A DNA stretch of 64,000 nucleotides from Hirsutella rhossiliensis. Its lineage: Eukaryota > Ascomycota > Sordariomycetes > Hypocreales > Ophiocordycipitaceae. A model generated the notes under the pieces. The model ran no database searches. It had not been told where the DNA came from and saw only the letters and a program-made list of their open reading frames with translations. Positions within the stretch are counted from its first letter, which is position 1. The number at the start of each line of letters is the position of its first letter. Positions 52,351-61,140 of this stretch are shown here, piece by piece. The translations under genes were made by a program, and so were the position numbers. The stretch spans positions 1,116,001-1,180,000 of the forward strand of contig NW_025408678.1 in the NCBI RefSeq assembly GCF_020360975.1. The letters are read 5' to 3'.

Positions 52351-53893
52351 AGTAATTTGATAACGAGCTGGGCCTCTTAAGATTCAAATGTCTTCTACAC
52401 GACGACCCTCAAAGCCTTTTATACATTGGGAGCGGCCGAACCGGAGCGCAGCATCTCCCTTGCGGCATGATATATCAATTGGATATCCACAAGGGGGTTT
52501 TGGCGGCTGATTCAGCGGCTGAGCGCCACAACACCGCAGTTTAGCGTCCGTGCCCTCAGCGGCTTCCAACATAGCTTACCACTCTGGCCCTGATAATGCA
52601 CATACATATGCAGAAATGTCGGAAATTACACGTTTTGGGATGTTCATGAAGAGACAGGCGTCTTGAATGTTCGCCTAGTGGGAATTAATGCTTCATCGAC
52701 GTACCGGTAATGTGGATCGGGAACAGCGCACGAAGACATGTATACATGCACATATGTTTGGGGAGGCAGAAGGCGGATTGGCTCAAAGCTATAACGTATC
52801 CGCTGTGTACTCAGAGAACAGCTGCAAGCCGCTGGGGCAAAAACCGCACAATCCGTATATCATTGATGTATGAGGAGCTTCGTATGTGGGGTGCCAAAGG
52901 TTCCAAGCGTCAGTGGAATGAAGGATAGTCGCGCATGATGCACGTATTGCACATTTGCACTCATCACCACCCACTTCTTTCAACGCGGCACTAACGCCGC
53001 CATGAGGCAGCCAGGGGTTCGAGGGACACAACACCACACGAATCTAGCGGGCAGGCCGTCCCTACGTTTGTTCATTACGTGCCTCGCCCTTCGCCGCGTC
53101 AGGCGGATCCTACGGTACGGTCGCAGTCAGGGTCATAGTGTTGAACTTTCGTATTGTTGATAGCTTCAACTGAACGATTCCAAAGAACGCATCTTCCGGC
53201 GTCGGTGATAATTGTGACTGGATGCATGCTCAATTGAATAATCGGGCGCGCGGCGGCCTGGATGATGGACGCGGCGGCCACGGCGTTGGGAATGTGCGCG
53301 CGAAATTTTGGTGGCGGGGCTCCCTTGCTAATGGGGTTCAAGTCGCAGTGCGTGTTTAAGTACTCCCAGATGAGACGCGGGACGCCGGTCCGAACCACGA
53401 ACGGGAAAGACAGGGACGTCTGCCGGACTGAAAGGCGTTGCTATGCTGCTGGTTGTACAAGTACTCCGTATTATAGCGCCACTTGCTGTACTCATGCCTT
53501 TTATTAATCAGCTGGCACAGTGACCAAGGGCAACTCCCCCAGTACCCAGACTTCAATGGGTGGCGAGGGCAGCTTAAGGACGGGGGGGGAGTCCAAATAG
53601 CACAACTCGCCTGCTCCTGACAGTGAACTGAGGTTGTTAGATGCAAAGCGTAAGCAGCGTGGGGCCTGCAGGCGAGGTTAGCCCCTTGATGCGGGGATTG
53701 TCAAGCTGCACCTGATGCTGCGGGGAACCGATACGAGGGCTTGATGAGGCTCAAGCCATCAACGGCAGCATCGTTGCCCGCTCTTCTTGTTCCTCCTCCC
53801 CCCCTACATACTCCGTCTCTCCATCGAGCTCAAAGCGCCAGAATAGAACATCACCAACACCACAAGCGGACACCCAGACCGCCGGCATAAGCA
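52351..53893. promoter_or_regulatory. Divergent intergenic region between NRPS and beta-lactamase-like gene
   Basis: About 1.5 kb with no supported gene; its short open frames (for example 52,384-52,572 minus and 53,099-53,398 minus) lack protein-like motifs. It should contain both promoters. A pyrimidine-rich tract with runs of CCTCC and CCCCCC at about 53,785-53,825, followed by an A/C-rich leader, is typical of the region just upstream of fungal start codons. No clear TATA box or palindromic regulator site was found for the NRPS. Confidence 0.5.
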
Positions 53894-54136
53894 ATGGTTA
53901 GCGCCTGCTGCGTCCTAAGCACCGCCGTCATCGCGGCTTTACAGCAACTGGGAAACGGGGCTATGGCTGGACAAGAACAGAAGCCACTCACCCTGGGGCC
54001 CATTGGCGATAAAGGCTCAAAAGCGCATTCTCCCTTTTCTCAAGACTTCAATGCCCTTGCAAGGGACATCTTGGAGCAATGGAAAGTGCCAGGCATGTCT
54101 ATCGCCGTCGTCGACGGTCATGACGTCTTTGCCAAG

Positions 54137-54191
54137 GTAGGCCCTTGACAAACTGATTCCTCCAACTAAGTTCGCTAAAGATCAATGCTAG
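54137..54191 (+). other. Intron 1 of the beta-lactamase-like gene
   Basis: 55 bp, GTAGGC...TGCTAG, phase 0, with CTAAG/CTAAAG candidate branch sites. Removing it joins DGHDVFAK to GFGLATLP in one frame, as expected for the family. Confidence 0.85.
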
Positions 54192-54679
54192 GGCTTTGGA
54201 CTGGCTACTCTTCCGGATACGCCAGCGACGCCAGAAACGCTCTACTACGTTGGATCAACAACTAAGGCTCAAACTGCTGTCGTCCTTGCACAGCTCATCG
54301 ACTCTAAGGCCTACCCGGCATTATCTCGCGGCTGGTCTACGCCAATCTCGTCGATTCTTCGCGATGATTTTGTTCTACAGGACGAATGGGCAACTAACCA
54401 CGTTACCCTTGACGACGCCGCTAGCCACCGGACCGGCATAGCTGGCCATGATAACTCATGGCATCACGAAATCAACGGCACGCAGGCTACTCTCCAAGAT
54501 GTCGTTCGTAGCCTCCGAAACCTACCTCTAAGTGCAGAGCCTCGAACCGAGTGGCACTACTGTAACTTAATGTACGTCACGCTATCGTATGTTATTGAAG
54601 TCCTAACGGAACGGCGGCTCGGAGACGTGATGAAGGACTTTATCTGGAAGCCTCTTGGCATGAAATCAACATTTATAAG

Positions 54680-54684
54680 CTTAC
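54680..54684 (+). repeat. Copia-F target-site duplication, left copy
   Basis: CTTAC, identical to 61,141-61,145. Confidence 0.95.
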
Positions 54685-54974
54685 TGTTGAGGAGAGAGAG
54701 TGGGCATAAGTGGCCACAGTCATGCTCAGTGGACCCAATAGTCATGCACAAGGAAGCCTGCCTGAACAACATGACTCCCCTAGCCCAAGGACACTATGCA
54801 GGCTTGACTCAGGTATAGGAACATCCTATTGCCCTCTTTTAGCTAGCTATGTGTGGTCACTGTACCTATATAAGCCCCTCCCTTGTCCCAATAGATAGAC
54901 CAAGACATGCATCACTAAATTCACCTTTCTGTGCCCCTATTTCTTCCACTGTGCTCTCAAGCCACTGCTTGAGA
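54685..54974 (+). repeat. Copia-F 5' LTR
   Basis: 290 bp, starts TGTTGAGGAG and ends GCTTGAGA, so the ends are TG...GA instead of the usual TG...CA. The end is fixed by the point where the two LTR copies diverge and by the target duplication. Confidence 0.95.
54867..54873 (+). promoter_or_regulatory. TATA box in the Copia-F 5' LTR
   Basis: TATATAA in the second half of the LTR, followed by a C-rich stretch; a plausible retrotransposon promoter. The same motif is at 61,033-61,039 in the 3' LTR. Confidence 0.6.
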
Positions 54975-54988
54975 GTTATGAGCCCGGC
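54975..54988 (+). other. Copia-F primer-binding site (half-tRNA type)
   Basis: GTTATGAGCCCGG directly after the LTR. Its complement, CCGGGCTCATAA, resembles the anticodon stem-loop (CAU loop) of initiator tRNA-Met. That is the half-tRNA priming known for Drosophila copia and related elements. Confidence 0.75.
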
Positions 54989-55197
54989 CTGCACGGCTAG
55001 ACCATCTTTTGCCCGCCGATATCACCTTTGAAGCTATTTACGAGCTATCAACGCCGTTATAACGTTCAAATTGTGGTGTTGAGGCAAGGAACCTAGCCAC
55101 ACTAAGGGGCACCACCAGAAACACACGAATTGCACGAATTACGCATCCCTTGAAGAAGGATATCACTTATTAAGCCAGAACCCCTTATTTTCCCAAG

Positions 55198-56085
55198 ATG
55201 ACGTCAAAGGAAGCAGGAGGGGATGATTATATCGTGAGACTAAAGGAAAGCCTCGATTGGACCCCATGGATTAGGGGGATCAAATCGTGGGCCCAGACTC
55301 ACGAGATTTGGGAATATGCTGACCCAGACGGCATAAAGGAGCTTGAACAGCCCCAATGGCCGGACTGGGAGCAATTCATTGTCAACCTTGGAGGGAGACC
55401 ATCCCAACGAGAAGATGAAACCGAGGCTGCGTTCCTAGCGAGGCGAACAGGCTATAACGAACGATACCAGGATGCAAAGGACTCCTTTCGCAACCTCGAG
55501 AAAAGGTTCCAGCTACAATTCGATCGCTATAAGGTCCAGCAGAAAGCCCTAATCGCACTCGAAGAATTGATCAAGAAAACGATCAGTGAAGGGCTTCAGG
55601 GGACAACCCTGATTCATAACAGCCCAAGAGAGAAAATCAGGGAATTAAAGAAGCAAGCCCTGCCTTCAGGGGCAGAGGAGAAAAAGCTGATTTACGAGAG
55701 ATACACGACCTCTGTCAACAAAAGAGGCACGCGAGACTGGAAAGCATGGGCAGAACAGCTCGACCAAATTATCATGGATTCACGAGACCTTAAGGTCGAC
55801 ACACTCAACGATGTGAGAATTAGACAGGACTTTCTCACAGCGGCAGACGAGTGGGACCTACATTGGTCTACAACAATGAGGGCTCTCGACCTCTATGACG
55901 AAAGACACGGCAAAGATCAACTTCCCCTAAGGAACCTGATCGCCAACTTTAAACAAGAATACACCCATAGGAAGAAGTCGCAACCACCCGTAAAAAGGGG
56001 AAGCGCTAATCAAATCTCTGGGAAATCAGACACCCAAGCTAAATGCGCTGGCTACAAGCAGCACGTTAACAGCTCAACAAGCTAG
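55198..56085 (+). CDS. Copia-F gag
   Basis: A 295-residue capsid-type protein beginning with ATG. It has a copia gag N-terminus with conserved tryptophans (SLDWTPWIRGIKSWA, WPDWEQF) and a long charged helical middle. It ends at a TAG inside what looks like a zinc-knuckle region: AKCAGYKQH before the stop, WENCYSL after it in the same frame. The natural product is probably gag alone plus a gag-pol fusion made by readthrough, or this copy has acquired a nonsense mutation (CAG to TAG). Confidence 0.88.
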   Translation: MTSKEAGGDDYIVRLKESLDWTPWIRGIKSWAQTHEIWEYADPDGIKELEQPQWPDWEQFIVNLGGRPSQREDETEAAFLARRTGYNERYQDAKDSFRNLEKRFQLQFDRYKVQQKALIALEELIKKTISEGLQGTTLIHNSPREKIRELKKQALPSGAEEKKLIYERYTTSVNKRGTRDWKAWAEQLDQIIMDSRDLKVDTLNDVRIRQDFLTAADEWDLHWSTTMRALDLYDERHGKDQLPLRNLIANFKQEYTHRKKSQPPVKRGSANQISGKSDTQAKCAGYKQHVNSSTS

Positions 56086-59000
56086 TGGGAAAATTGCTAC
56101 TCACTACGGGTGATATACAATAAGAAGCCCCCGATAGGCTGGAAATGCAGTGATCTAGCCAAACAGAATATCGAAAAACGGCTAAAGGACCATCCAGACG
56201 AGAAAGCAAAATGCATAGCCTGGACCCCTAATTCCCACCCTAAAGGAAGAGAACTAGCAGACACTGTTATTAGCAATAACGGGCTAGGAAAGACCATCAA
56301 CACGGTCACTATGTCTAGGGTGAACACGGCTATTAAGGGAACGTCGTCACTTGCCGATAAATTGATATACGACTCAGGGGCCGATGTTAACCTCTTCAAT
56401 AACCTAGGTTGGTTCCAGGAAGGAACCTTCAAATGGGGTTCTAACGACGAAGTCCAGGTTGGAGACCAAGCCTTTAGGGTACAAGGAACAGGAACAGCAG
56501 TTATCCCTACAATTGACGGTGGAAAGATAACCCTGCTAGATGCCTACTTTATCCCAGAAATGCCGACAAGTGTCTTCTCAGCTAGGCTGGGGATGACGGC
56601 AGGGATATTCTGGAACCAGCTCCTAGGATACCTCTATTCGGAACCTACGAAGGAGGTTCGTATCAAACTAACCGACTTCGAAGGTCAATTCGTGATGGGA
56701 ACACTCCCGCAGCACAAGCGGGTATTCGCAGTTACACAAGCGCCCAAGCCGCCAACTGGGGGGGTGGGTGACCTATGGCATCGCCGCCTTGGGCATCCTG
56801 GTCCAAAATCACTAGAGAAGCTATCAGAAGCCTGCCTAGGCACCAAGCTTCAAGGCCCCACAACATGCAGCTGTCAGATATGCGCAACAGGGAAAGCTAA
56901 GAGGGAAGTCTCGAGAAAAACACCATCCCTAAGGCCTAAAGGTCCGGGGGTGCAAGTTAGCTTCGACCTTCACCCTGGCCCTATAACAGCATACAACGGG
57001 GAAAAGAACTTCGCCCTATTTACCTGCATGGACACATCTATGAGGTTCTATTACCCAATGGAAAGAAAAACGGGTATTAGGGATATCTTCAATAACTTCG
57101 TGGCGTTACTTGAGACCCAGTACGGAGTCAAAATGACTACATTAGTCACTGACGGGGAAAGGGCTCTTTTAACAACAGAACAAATAGATTATATGACTAA
57201 TAGAGGGATACGAGTCATACAGTCAGCCCCTTCAACGCCTACGCAAAACGGTCACGCAGAGAGATCAGGGGCAATAGTAAAGGAAAAAGCAAGGGTCATG
57301 AGGCTTGACTCAAAGCTTCCAGAAGAGCTATGGCCAGAGATATACCGTACAGCGGTATACCTGCTCAACATAACACCCTTCGAATCATATGATCATAGCT
57401 GGCAGAGCCCACACGAGCGTTGGTGGACCTGGATGAAAGAAAATAATCCACTATATCACCACATCAAAGATGTCAAACCAGACATCACACATTTAAGGGT
57501 CTTTGGCTGTATAGCGTTCCCAATGACAATTACGGCATTAGAACACATTAAGTCACATAAGACGCAATCACCCCTTGAGCAGAGAGCTCATATCGGCTAC
57601 CTAGTGGGCTATAGGTCCACTCAACAATACGTCGTGTGGATACCGTCAATCAGACAGAACAAACTAATGGTATCAGCTAATGTACAGTTTAACGAGTCTG
57701 TGAGCTACGATACAAAAAGAGAAGAGCAAGCCCAGCTAGTCCAAACATACAGCTACGATATCCTTAGAGATATGGCCGCAACCGACGTCATAGACAGCGG
57801 GGAACCCGAAACCTTTGGGGTACCAAGTTTATCCGACGATGATACGGATGACGGTCAGACGCCGGAAGAAGCAATTACCCTCCCACGGGACCCATTGCCC
57901 CCACACACTCCGGAAGATCAGGGATTAAAGACGCCCTTACAGGGATCACATAGATATACATATCTTTCCCCTCCGGAAACAGTGGGCCTAGGGACAGAGA
58001 TTTCAACGTCACCCCTTCTACCTGACACTGTATTTGACACGGAGTTACCAAGCTCTGTGCCTCCTACGCCCGCAATAGACACTATAGCCAGCAACCCCTC
58101 CCACATCTCGTTAGGGAGACAGCTTGAAGATGCGATACCTATATCAATCGACTCGTCTCCTCAAGACGAACGCAATGATATACCTCTCAACCTGGGGGGT
58201 GAAGGAACGATTGTGGTACGGGTTCAAGAAGATGACCCCCAGTCCGAACCCCGCACCCTCAACCCAGCGGTTAGTAGGGCCGGCTCAAGGACATCACAAA
58301 CACAAGAACAACGCAGACGAAAGGATACGTCACAAGGGATTGACCCAAGCAACGTTATTGAAGGAAAACGGGCTCGTAGGCCTAAGAAATCCCTTATTAA
58401 TAATATTATCGCAAAGGCAAGCAAGCATAAGCTTCACGTTGAAGATATGCCGCCTCCCCCTACCTCCTTCAACGCGGCAATGGCTTCAGAATTCGCACAC
58501 GAGTGGAAGGAAGCTGCAGACCGCGAAATGGAGGAAAACCTAGCAAGGGGCACATGGAAGACCATCCTAAAAGCTGTTATCAAACAGAAAGGTCACTTCC
58601 TAATCCCCTTACGTTGGGTCTTTGCATATAAGACCGATGAACAGGGGTATATTACACGCTTCAAAGCACGCATTGTGGTTCGTGGAGACCTACAACCCGA
58701 AGGTGACGAGGATACATATGCAGCCACCCTACGAGCACGAACATTTCGACTACTAATAGCCTTCTGCTGCCTCGAGGACTTCGAGACGGAACAATACGAC
58801 GTAAAAACAGCATTTCTATACGCAATCCTACGCCAAGAAGTCTATTGCCAGCCTCCACCGGGATTCTCAATGCCTGGGCTATGCCTAAAGCTATTGAAAG
58901 CACTATACGGGCTCCGTATCTCTCCAAAGCTATGGTTTGAAGAGATATCTAGTTTCTTTACTGAACTAGGAGCCCAGCAGCTAGTGGAAGACGCCTGCGT

Positions 59001-60057
59001 ACTAGTCTACAAGGGCGTTATTATCTTCATCTTCGTGGATGACATCGTTATGATGTATCCGAAAAGGCAAAAACAAGATTGGGAAGAGCTACACAAGGCT
59101 ATCACGAAGAAATACACCGTCACGCATATGGGAGAGCTACGCTGGTTCCTTGGCATCGAGATCATCAGGGATAGGGATCTTAAGAAGATATGGCTCTCGC
59201 AAGCTTCCTATATCTCTAAGACCGCGAAGAAATATCATATCCTTGATAATAATATCCTTCGGGAGCCTAAGATCCCGCTAACAACAGAAGAGCTCGTCCC
59301 CTACGAAAAGCAGGCCTCAAAGGAAGAGATACACGAATATCTCTCTCTAATTGGGTCGCTTATTCATCCAGCAATTCACACCAGGCCAGATATCGCATTT
59401 GCAGCCGGAAAGCTAGCCCAATACAATTACAACCCCGGGCCGCGCCATAGGCACGAAGCACGCAAGTGCCTAGCTTACATCTATCACACAAGAAACCGCT
59501 GTATCTGCTTTACGGCGACAAACCCAACAAGGCGGCTAATGTGTGCATCCGACTCCTCATACGCCGATGACCCAGAGACTAGGAAGTCCTCACAAGGATA
59601 CGTATTCCTACTCCTTGGTGGGCCAATTGACTGGAAAGCCACCAAGCAAGCTACTATAACAACGTCCTCTACAGAAGCTGAATTATTGGCACTCTCACAG
59701 ACAGCCAAGGAACAGGTGGCATTTGGCCGACTAATTAAGGAGCTTGGCATCAGTGTTGAAGGGACCACAGAGCTCTGGTGTGATAACCTTCAGACTATTA
59801 GGCTTCTGACTGAATTAAGCGCGAAGCTTAAGACGAACCTTAAGCACGTTGACGTTCACAGACACTGGCTTCGTCAGGAGGTGCAGCAAGATCGGATACA
59901 AGTTAGCTGGATCGCATCAGCAGACAACCCAGCTGATGGCATGACGAAGGCGCTTACACACCAGAAGCATCAGAGCTTTATTAAGCAACTAGGACTAGTA
60001 ACACGGCCGGAAGATATATCAAGAGATGATGTACCTAACCACCGTATTGAGGCGTGA
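56086..60057 (+). CDS. Copia-F pol (protease, integrase, RT, RNase H)
   Basis: Open in the same frame as gag, directly after the amber codon, and lacking a convincing ATG, so expression requires readthrough. Counting from 56,110 it has 1,315 residues. It holds protease YDSGAD (about residue 88), GAG-pre-integrase LWHRRLGHPGPKSL with CSCQICATGK (about 225-265), and integrase with D,D,E in FDLHPG, VTDGERA and NGHAERSG (about 280-390). RT follows, with DVKTAFL and catalytic FVDDI (about 895-980), then RNase H ending in WCDN and DNPADGMTKAL (about 1,155-1,285). All catalytic residues are present. The length is normal for a fungal copia pol. Confidence 0.93.
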   Translation, partial: WENCYSLRVIYNKKPPIGWKCSDLAKQNIEKRLKDHPDEKAKCIAWTPNSHPKGRELADTVISNNGLGKTINTVTMSRVNTAIKGTSSLADKLIYDSGADVNLFNNLGWFQEGTFKWGSNDEVQVGDQAFRVQGTGTAVIPTIDGGKITLLDAYFIPEMPTSVFSARLGMTAGIFWNQLLGYLYSEPTKEVRIKLTDFEGQFVMGTLPQHKRVFAVTQAPKPPTGGVGDLWHRRLGHPGPKSLEKLSEACLGTKLQGPTTCSCQICATGKAKREVSRKTPSLRPKGPGVQVSFDLHPGPITAYNGEKNFALFTCMDTSMRFYYPMERKTGIRDIFNNFVALLETQYGVKMTTLVTDGERALLTTEQIDYMTNRGIRVIQSAPSTPTQNGHAERSGAIVKEKARVMRLDSKLPEELWPEIYRTAVYLLNITPFESYDHSWQSPHERWWTWMKENNPLYHHIKDVKPDITHLRVFGCIAFPMTITALEHIKSHKTQSPLEQRAHIGYLVGYRSTQQYVVWIPSIRQNKLMVSANVQFNESVSYDTKREEQAQLVQTYSYDILRDMAATDVIDSGEPETFGVPSLSDDDTDDGQTPEEAITLPRDPLPPHTPEDQGLKTPLQGSHRYTYLSPPETVGLGTEISTSPLLPDTVFDTELPSSVPPTPAIDTIASNPSHISLGRQLEDAIPISIDSSPQDERNDIPLNLGGEGTIVVRVQEDDPQSEPRTLNPAVSRAGSRTSQTQEQRRRKDTSQGIDPSNVIEGKRARRPKKSLINNIIAKASKHKLHVEDMPPPPTSFNAAMASEFAHEWKEAADREMEENLARGTWKTILKAVIKQKGHFLIPLRWVFAYKTDEQGYITRFKARIVVRGDLQPEGDEDTYAATLRARTFRLLIAFCCLEDFETEQYDVKTAFLYAILRQEVYCQPPPGFSMPGLCLKLLKALYGLRISPKLWFEEISSFFTELGAQQLVEDACVLVYKGVIIFIFVDDIVMMYPKRQKQDWEELHKAITKKYTVTHMGELRWFLGIEIIRDRDLKKIWLSQASYISKTAKKYHILDNNILREPKIPLTTEELVPYEKQASKEEIHEYLSLIGSLIHPAIHTRPDIAFAAGKLAQYNYNPGPRHRHEARKCLAYIYHTRNRCICFTATNPTRRLMCASDSSYADDPETRKSSQGYVFLLLGGPIDWKATKQATITTSSTEAELLALSQTAKEQVAFGRLIKELGISVEGTTELWCDNLQTIRLLTELSAKLKTNLKHVDVHRHWLRQEVQQDRIQVSWIASADNPADGMTKALTHQKHQSFIKQLGLVTRPEDISRDDVPNHRIEA

Positions 60058-60477
60058 TGTCTCCCTACTACAGCGAACTCGACAATCGCCGGATCCCGAT
60101 GATAAGAGCACCACTATATGCACTAAGATCAGGGGATTCCAACGGCGCAGTTAGATCTTAATTTGGTTAAGAAACCATAAAGATCTAGGGGGTGGAAGTT
60201 GGCCCTATTTACTACCAAGAAGTGAAGCTATCACTAGACCACCCCTTAATTGGCACAACACCATGGCGCTCAAACTCACGATAATCGCGACAGCTTTACC
60301 AAATCAAGACTAATTGATATAAGGAATATATCATTAGAAAGCCCACCTTTAGGATCACTTTCATCCCAAAAAAACAACGTCGCCGGCAAAGGTACTACGG
60401 TACCTAGGCCACCCAAAGGGATGCCCCGCCATGCCCCCCTCCTTATAAGGAAGGTCACAAATACAACTTGCAACTAC

Positions 60478-60545
60478 TGGTCAAACGGTAAGAGCAGGTT
60501 GTGTGACCCCATTGATCGCAAGTTCGACTCCCCCTGGGGCGGAAG
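60478..60545 (+). other. tRNA-like segment with A-box and B-box similarity
   Basis: TGGTCAAACGG near 60,478 resembles an RNA polymerase III A box, and AGTTCGACTCC near 60,530 matches the B-box consensus GGTTCGANTCC at all but one position. Acceptor and anticodon stems do not pair well, so it is not a functional tRNA. It may be a tRNA-derived insert. Confidence 0.4.
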
Positions 60546-60563
60546 AGCAGGTTGTGTGACCAC
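60491..60563 (+). repeat. Direct repeat AGAGCAGGTTGTGTGACC, two copies
   Basis: The 18-bp sequence occurs near 60,491 and again near 60,545, the second copy overlapping the end of the tRNA-like segment. It suggests a small local duplication. Confidence 0.8.
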
Positions 60564-60594
60564 GCCCTGGGGGGGGCGCGGTCAACGAACTTGG

Positions 60595-60655
60595 GGGCCC
60601 GAGGAGATAGGATGTACGGAGGAGGGTTCTCCTTACATCCTATCCTCTCGGGTCC
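60595..60655 (+). other. Long RNA hairpin in Copia-F
   Basis: Arms of 29 bases (60,595-60,623 and 60,627-60,655) are complementary at all but five positions, most of the mismatches becoming G-U pairs in RNA, around a three-base loop. The central paired block is GATAGGATGTA / TACATCCTATC. Role unknown: packaging, RNA stability or termination are possible. Confidence 0.75.
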
Positions 60656-60850
60656 CGGCTTTTGCCTTTTGCTGCATTTACCTTCCCTTTTTTGCAGGAT
60701 ATAATCAGGAGCCTCCCCTATTTTTGGACAACCTCCTTAAACAGACAACAAAGCAGCCGAATTCAACATCGGAATAACCTCACATTCATTAGACCGAACC
60801 CTCCTCTACCTATTGCCCCACCATCTGGAAGCTGGCGTGACAAGGGGGTG

Positions 60851-61140
60851 TGTTGAGGAGAGAGAGTGGGCATAAGTGGCCACAGTCATGCTCAGTGGAC
60901 CCAATAGTCATGCACAAGGAAGCCTGCCTGAACAACATGACTCCCCTAGCCCAAGGACACTATGCAGGCTTGACTCAGGTATAGGAACATCCTATTGCCC
61001 TCTTTTAGCTAGCTATGTGTGGTCACTGTACCTATATAAGCCCCTCCCTTGTCCCAATAGATAGACCAAGACATGCATCACTAAATTCACCTTTCTGTGC
61101 CCCTATTTCTTCCACTGTGCTCTCAAGCCACTGCTTGAGA
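60851..61140 (+). repeat. Copia-F 3' LTR
   Basis: Identical by eye to 54,685-54,974 over 290 bp, and followed by the CTTAC target duplication. It contains the TATATAA box at 61,033-61,039. Confidence 0.95.

Larger units (their letters stand above)
53894..54684 (+). pseudogene. Secreted beta-lactamase/PBP-like serine hydrolase, 5' part (exons 1 and 2a)
   Basis: Exon 1 (53,894-54,136, ATG in context AAGCAATGG) encodes a hydrophobic N-terminus ending near AMA, a likely signal peptide, then the VPGMSIAVVDG strand typical of the family. After a 55-bp intron, exon 2 carries the catalytic tetrad STTK (Ser103-Lys106, SxxK) and YCN (Tyr204-Asn206, YxN). Relatives are class C beta-lactamase-like esterases, carboxypeptidases and transferases, so the substrate cannot be told. 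The reading frame is intact up to 54,684, where Copia-F is inserted. It is divergent from the NRPS, which suggests a shared pathway. With the element and one duplication ignored, the gene would encode about 575 residues. Confidence 0.88.
60058..60850 (+). other. Copia-F 3' internal region
   Basis: About 790 bases between pol and the 3' LTR, long for a copia element. It contains a pol III promoter-like pair of boxes, an 18-bp direct repeat, a long hairpin, and the CAAGGGGGTG polypurine-like tract just before 60,851. A 175-codon open frame at 60,250-60,777 has no protein-like motif and crosses these structures, so I do not call it a gene. Confidence 0.7.
54685..61140 (+). mobile_element. Copia-F, young intact Ty1/copia retrotransposon (6,456 bp)
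   Basis: Two 290-bp LTRs that read as identical by eye, a 5-bp target duplication CTTAC on both sides, a primer-binding site right after the 5' LTR, a G-rich polypurine-like tract before the 3' LTR, and gag and pol frames with all catalytic motifs. There is no sign of RIP apart from one amber codon. The element splits exon 2 of the beta-lactamase-like gene. An older RIPped copy of the family lies at 33,669-33,954. Confidence 0.97.

Noticed and set aside
52384..53646. Short minus-strand open frames in the divergent intergenic region
   Set aside because: No conserved motifs, low-complexity or random composition, and no supporting context.
54710..55031. Small open frames inside the Copia-F LTRs
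   Set aside because: They are duplicated in both LTRs and overlap promoter sequence; not genes.
60478..60545. Functional tRNA gene
   Set aside because: Acceptor and anticodon stems do not form, although the A- and B-box-like sequences are present.
60250..60777. 175-codon open frame downstream of Copia-F pol
   Set aside because: Crosses the tRNA-like segment and hairpin and has no domain-like pattern.
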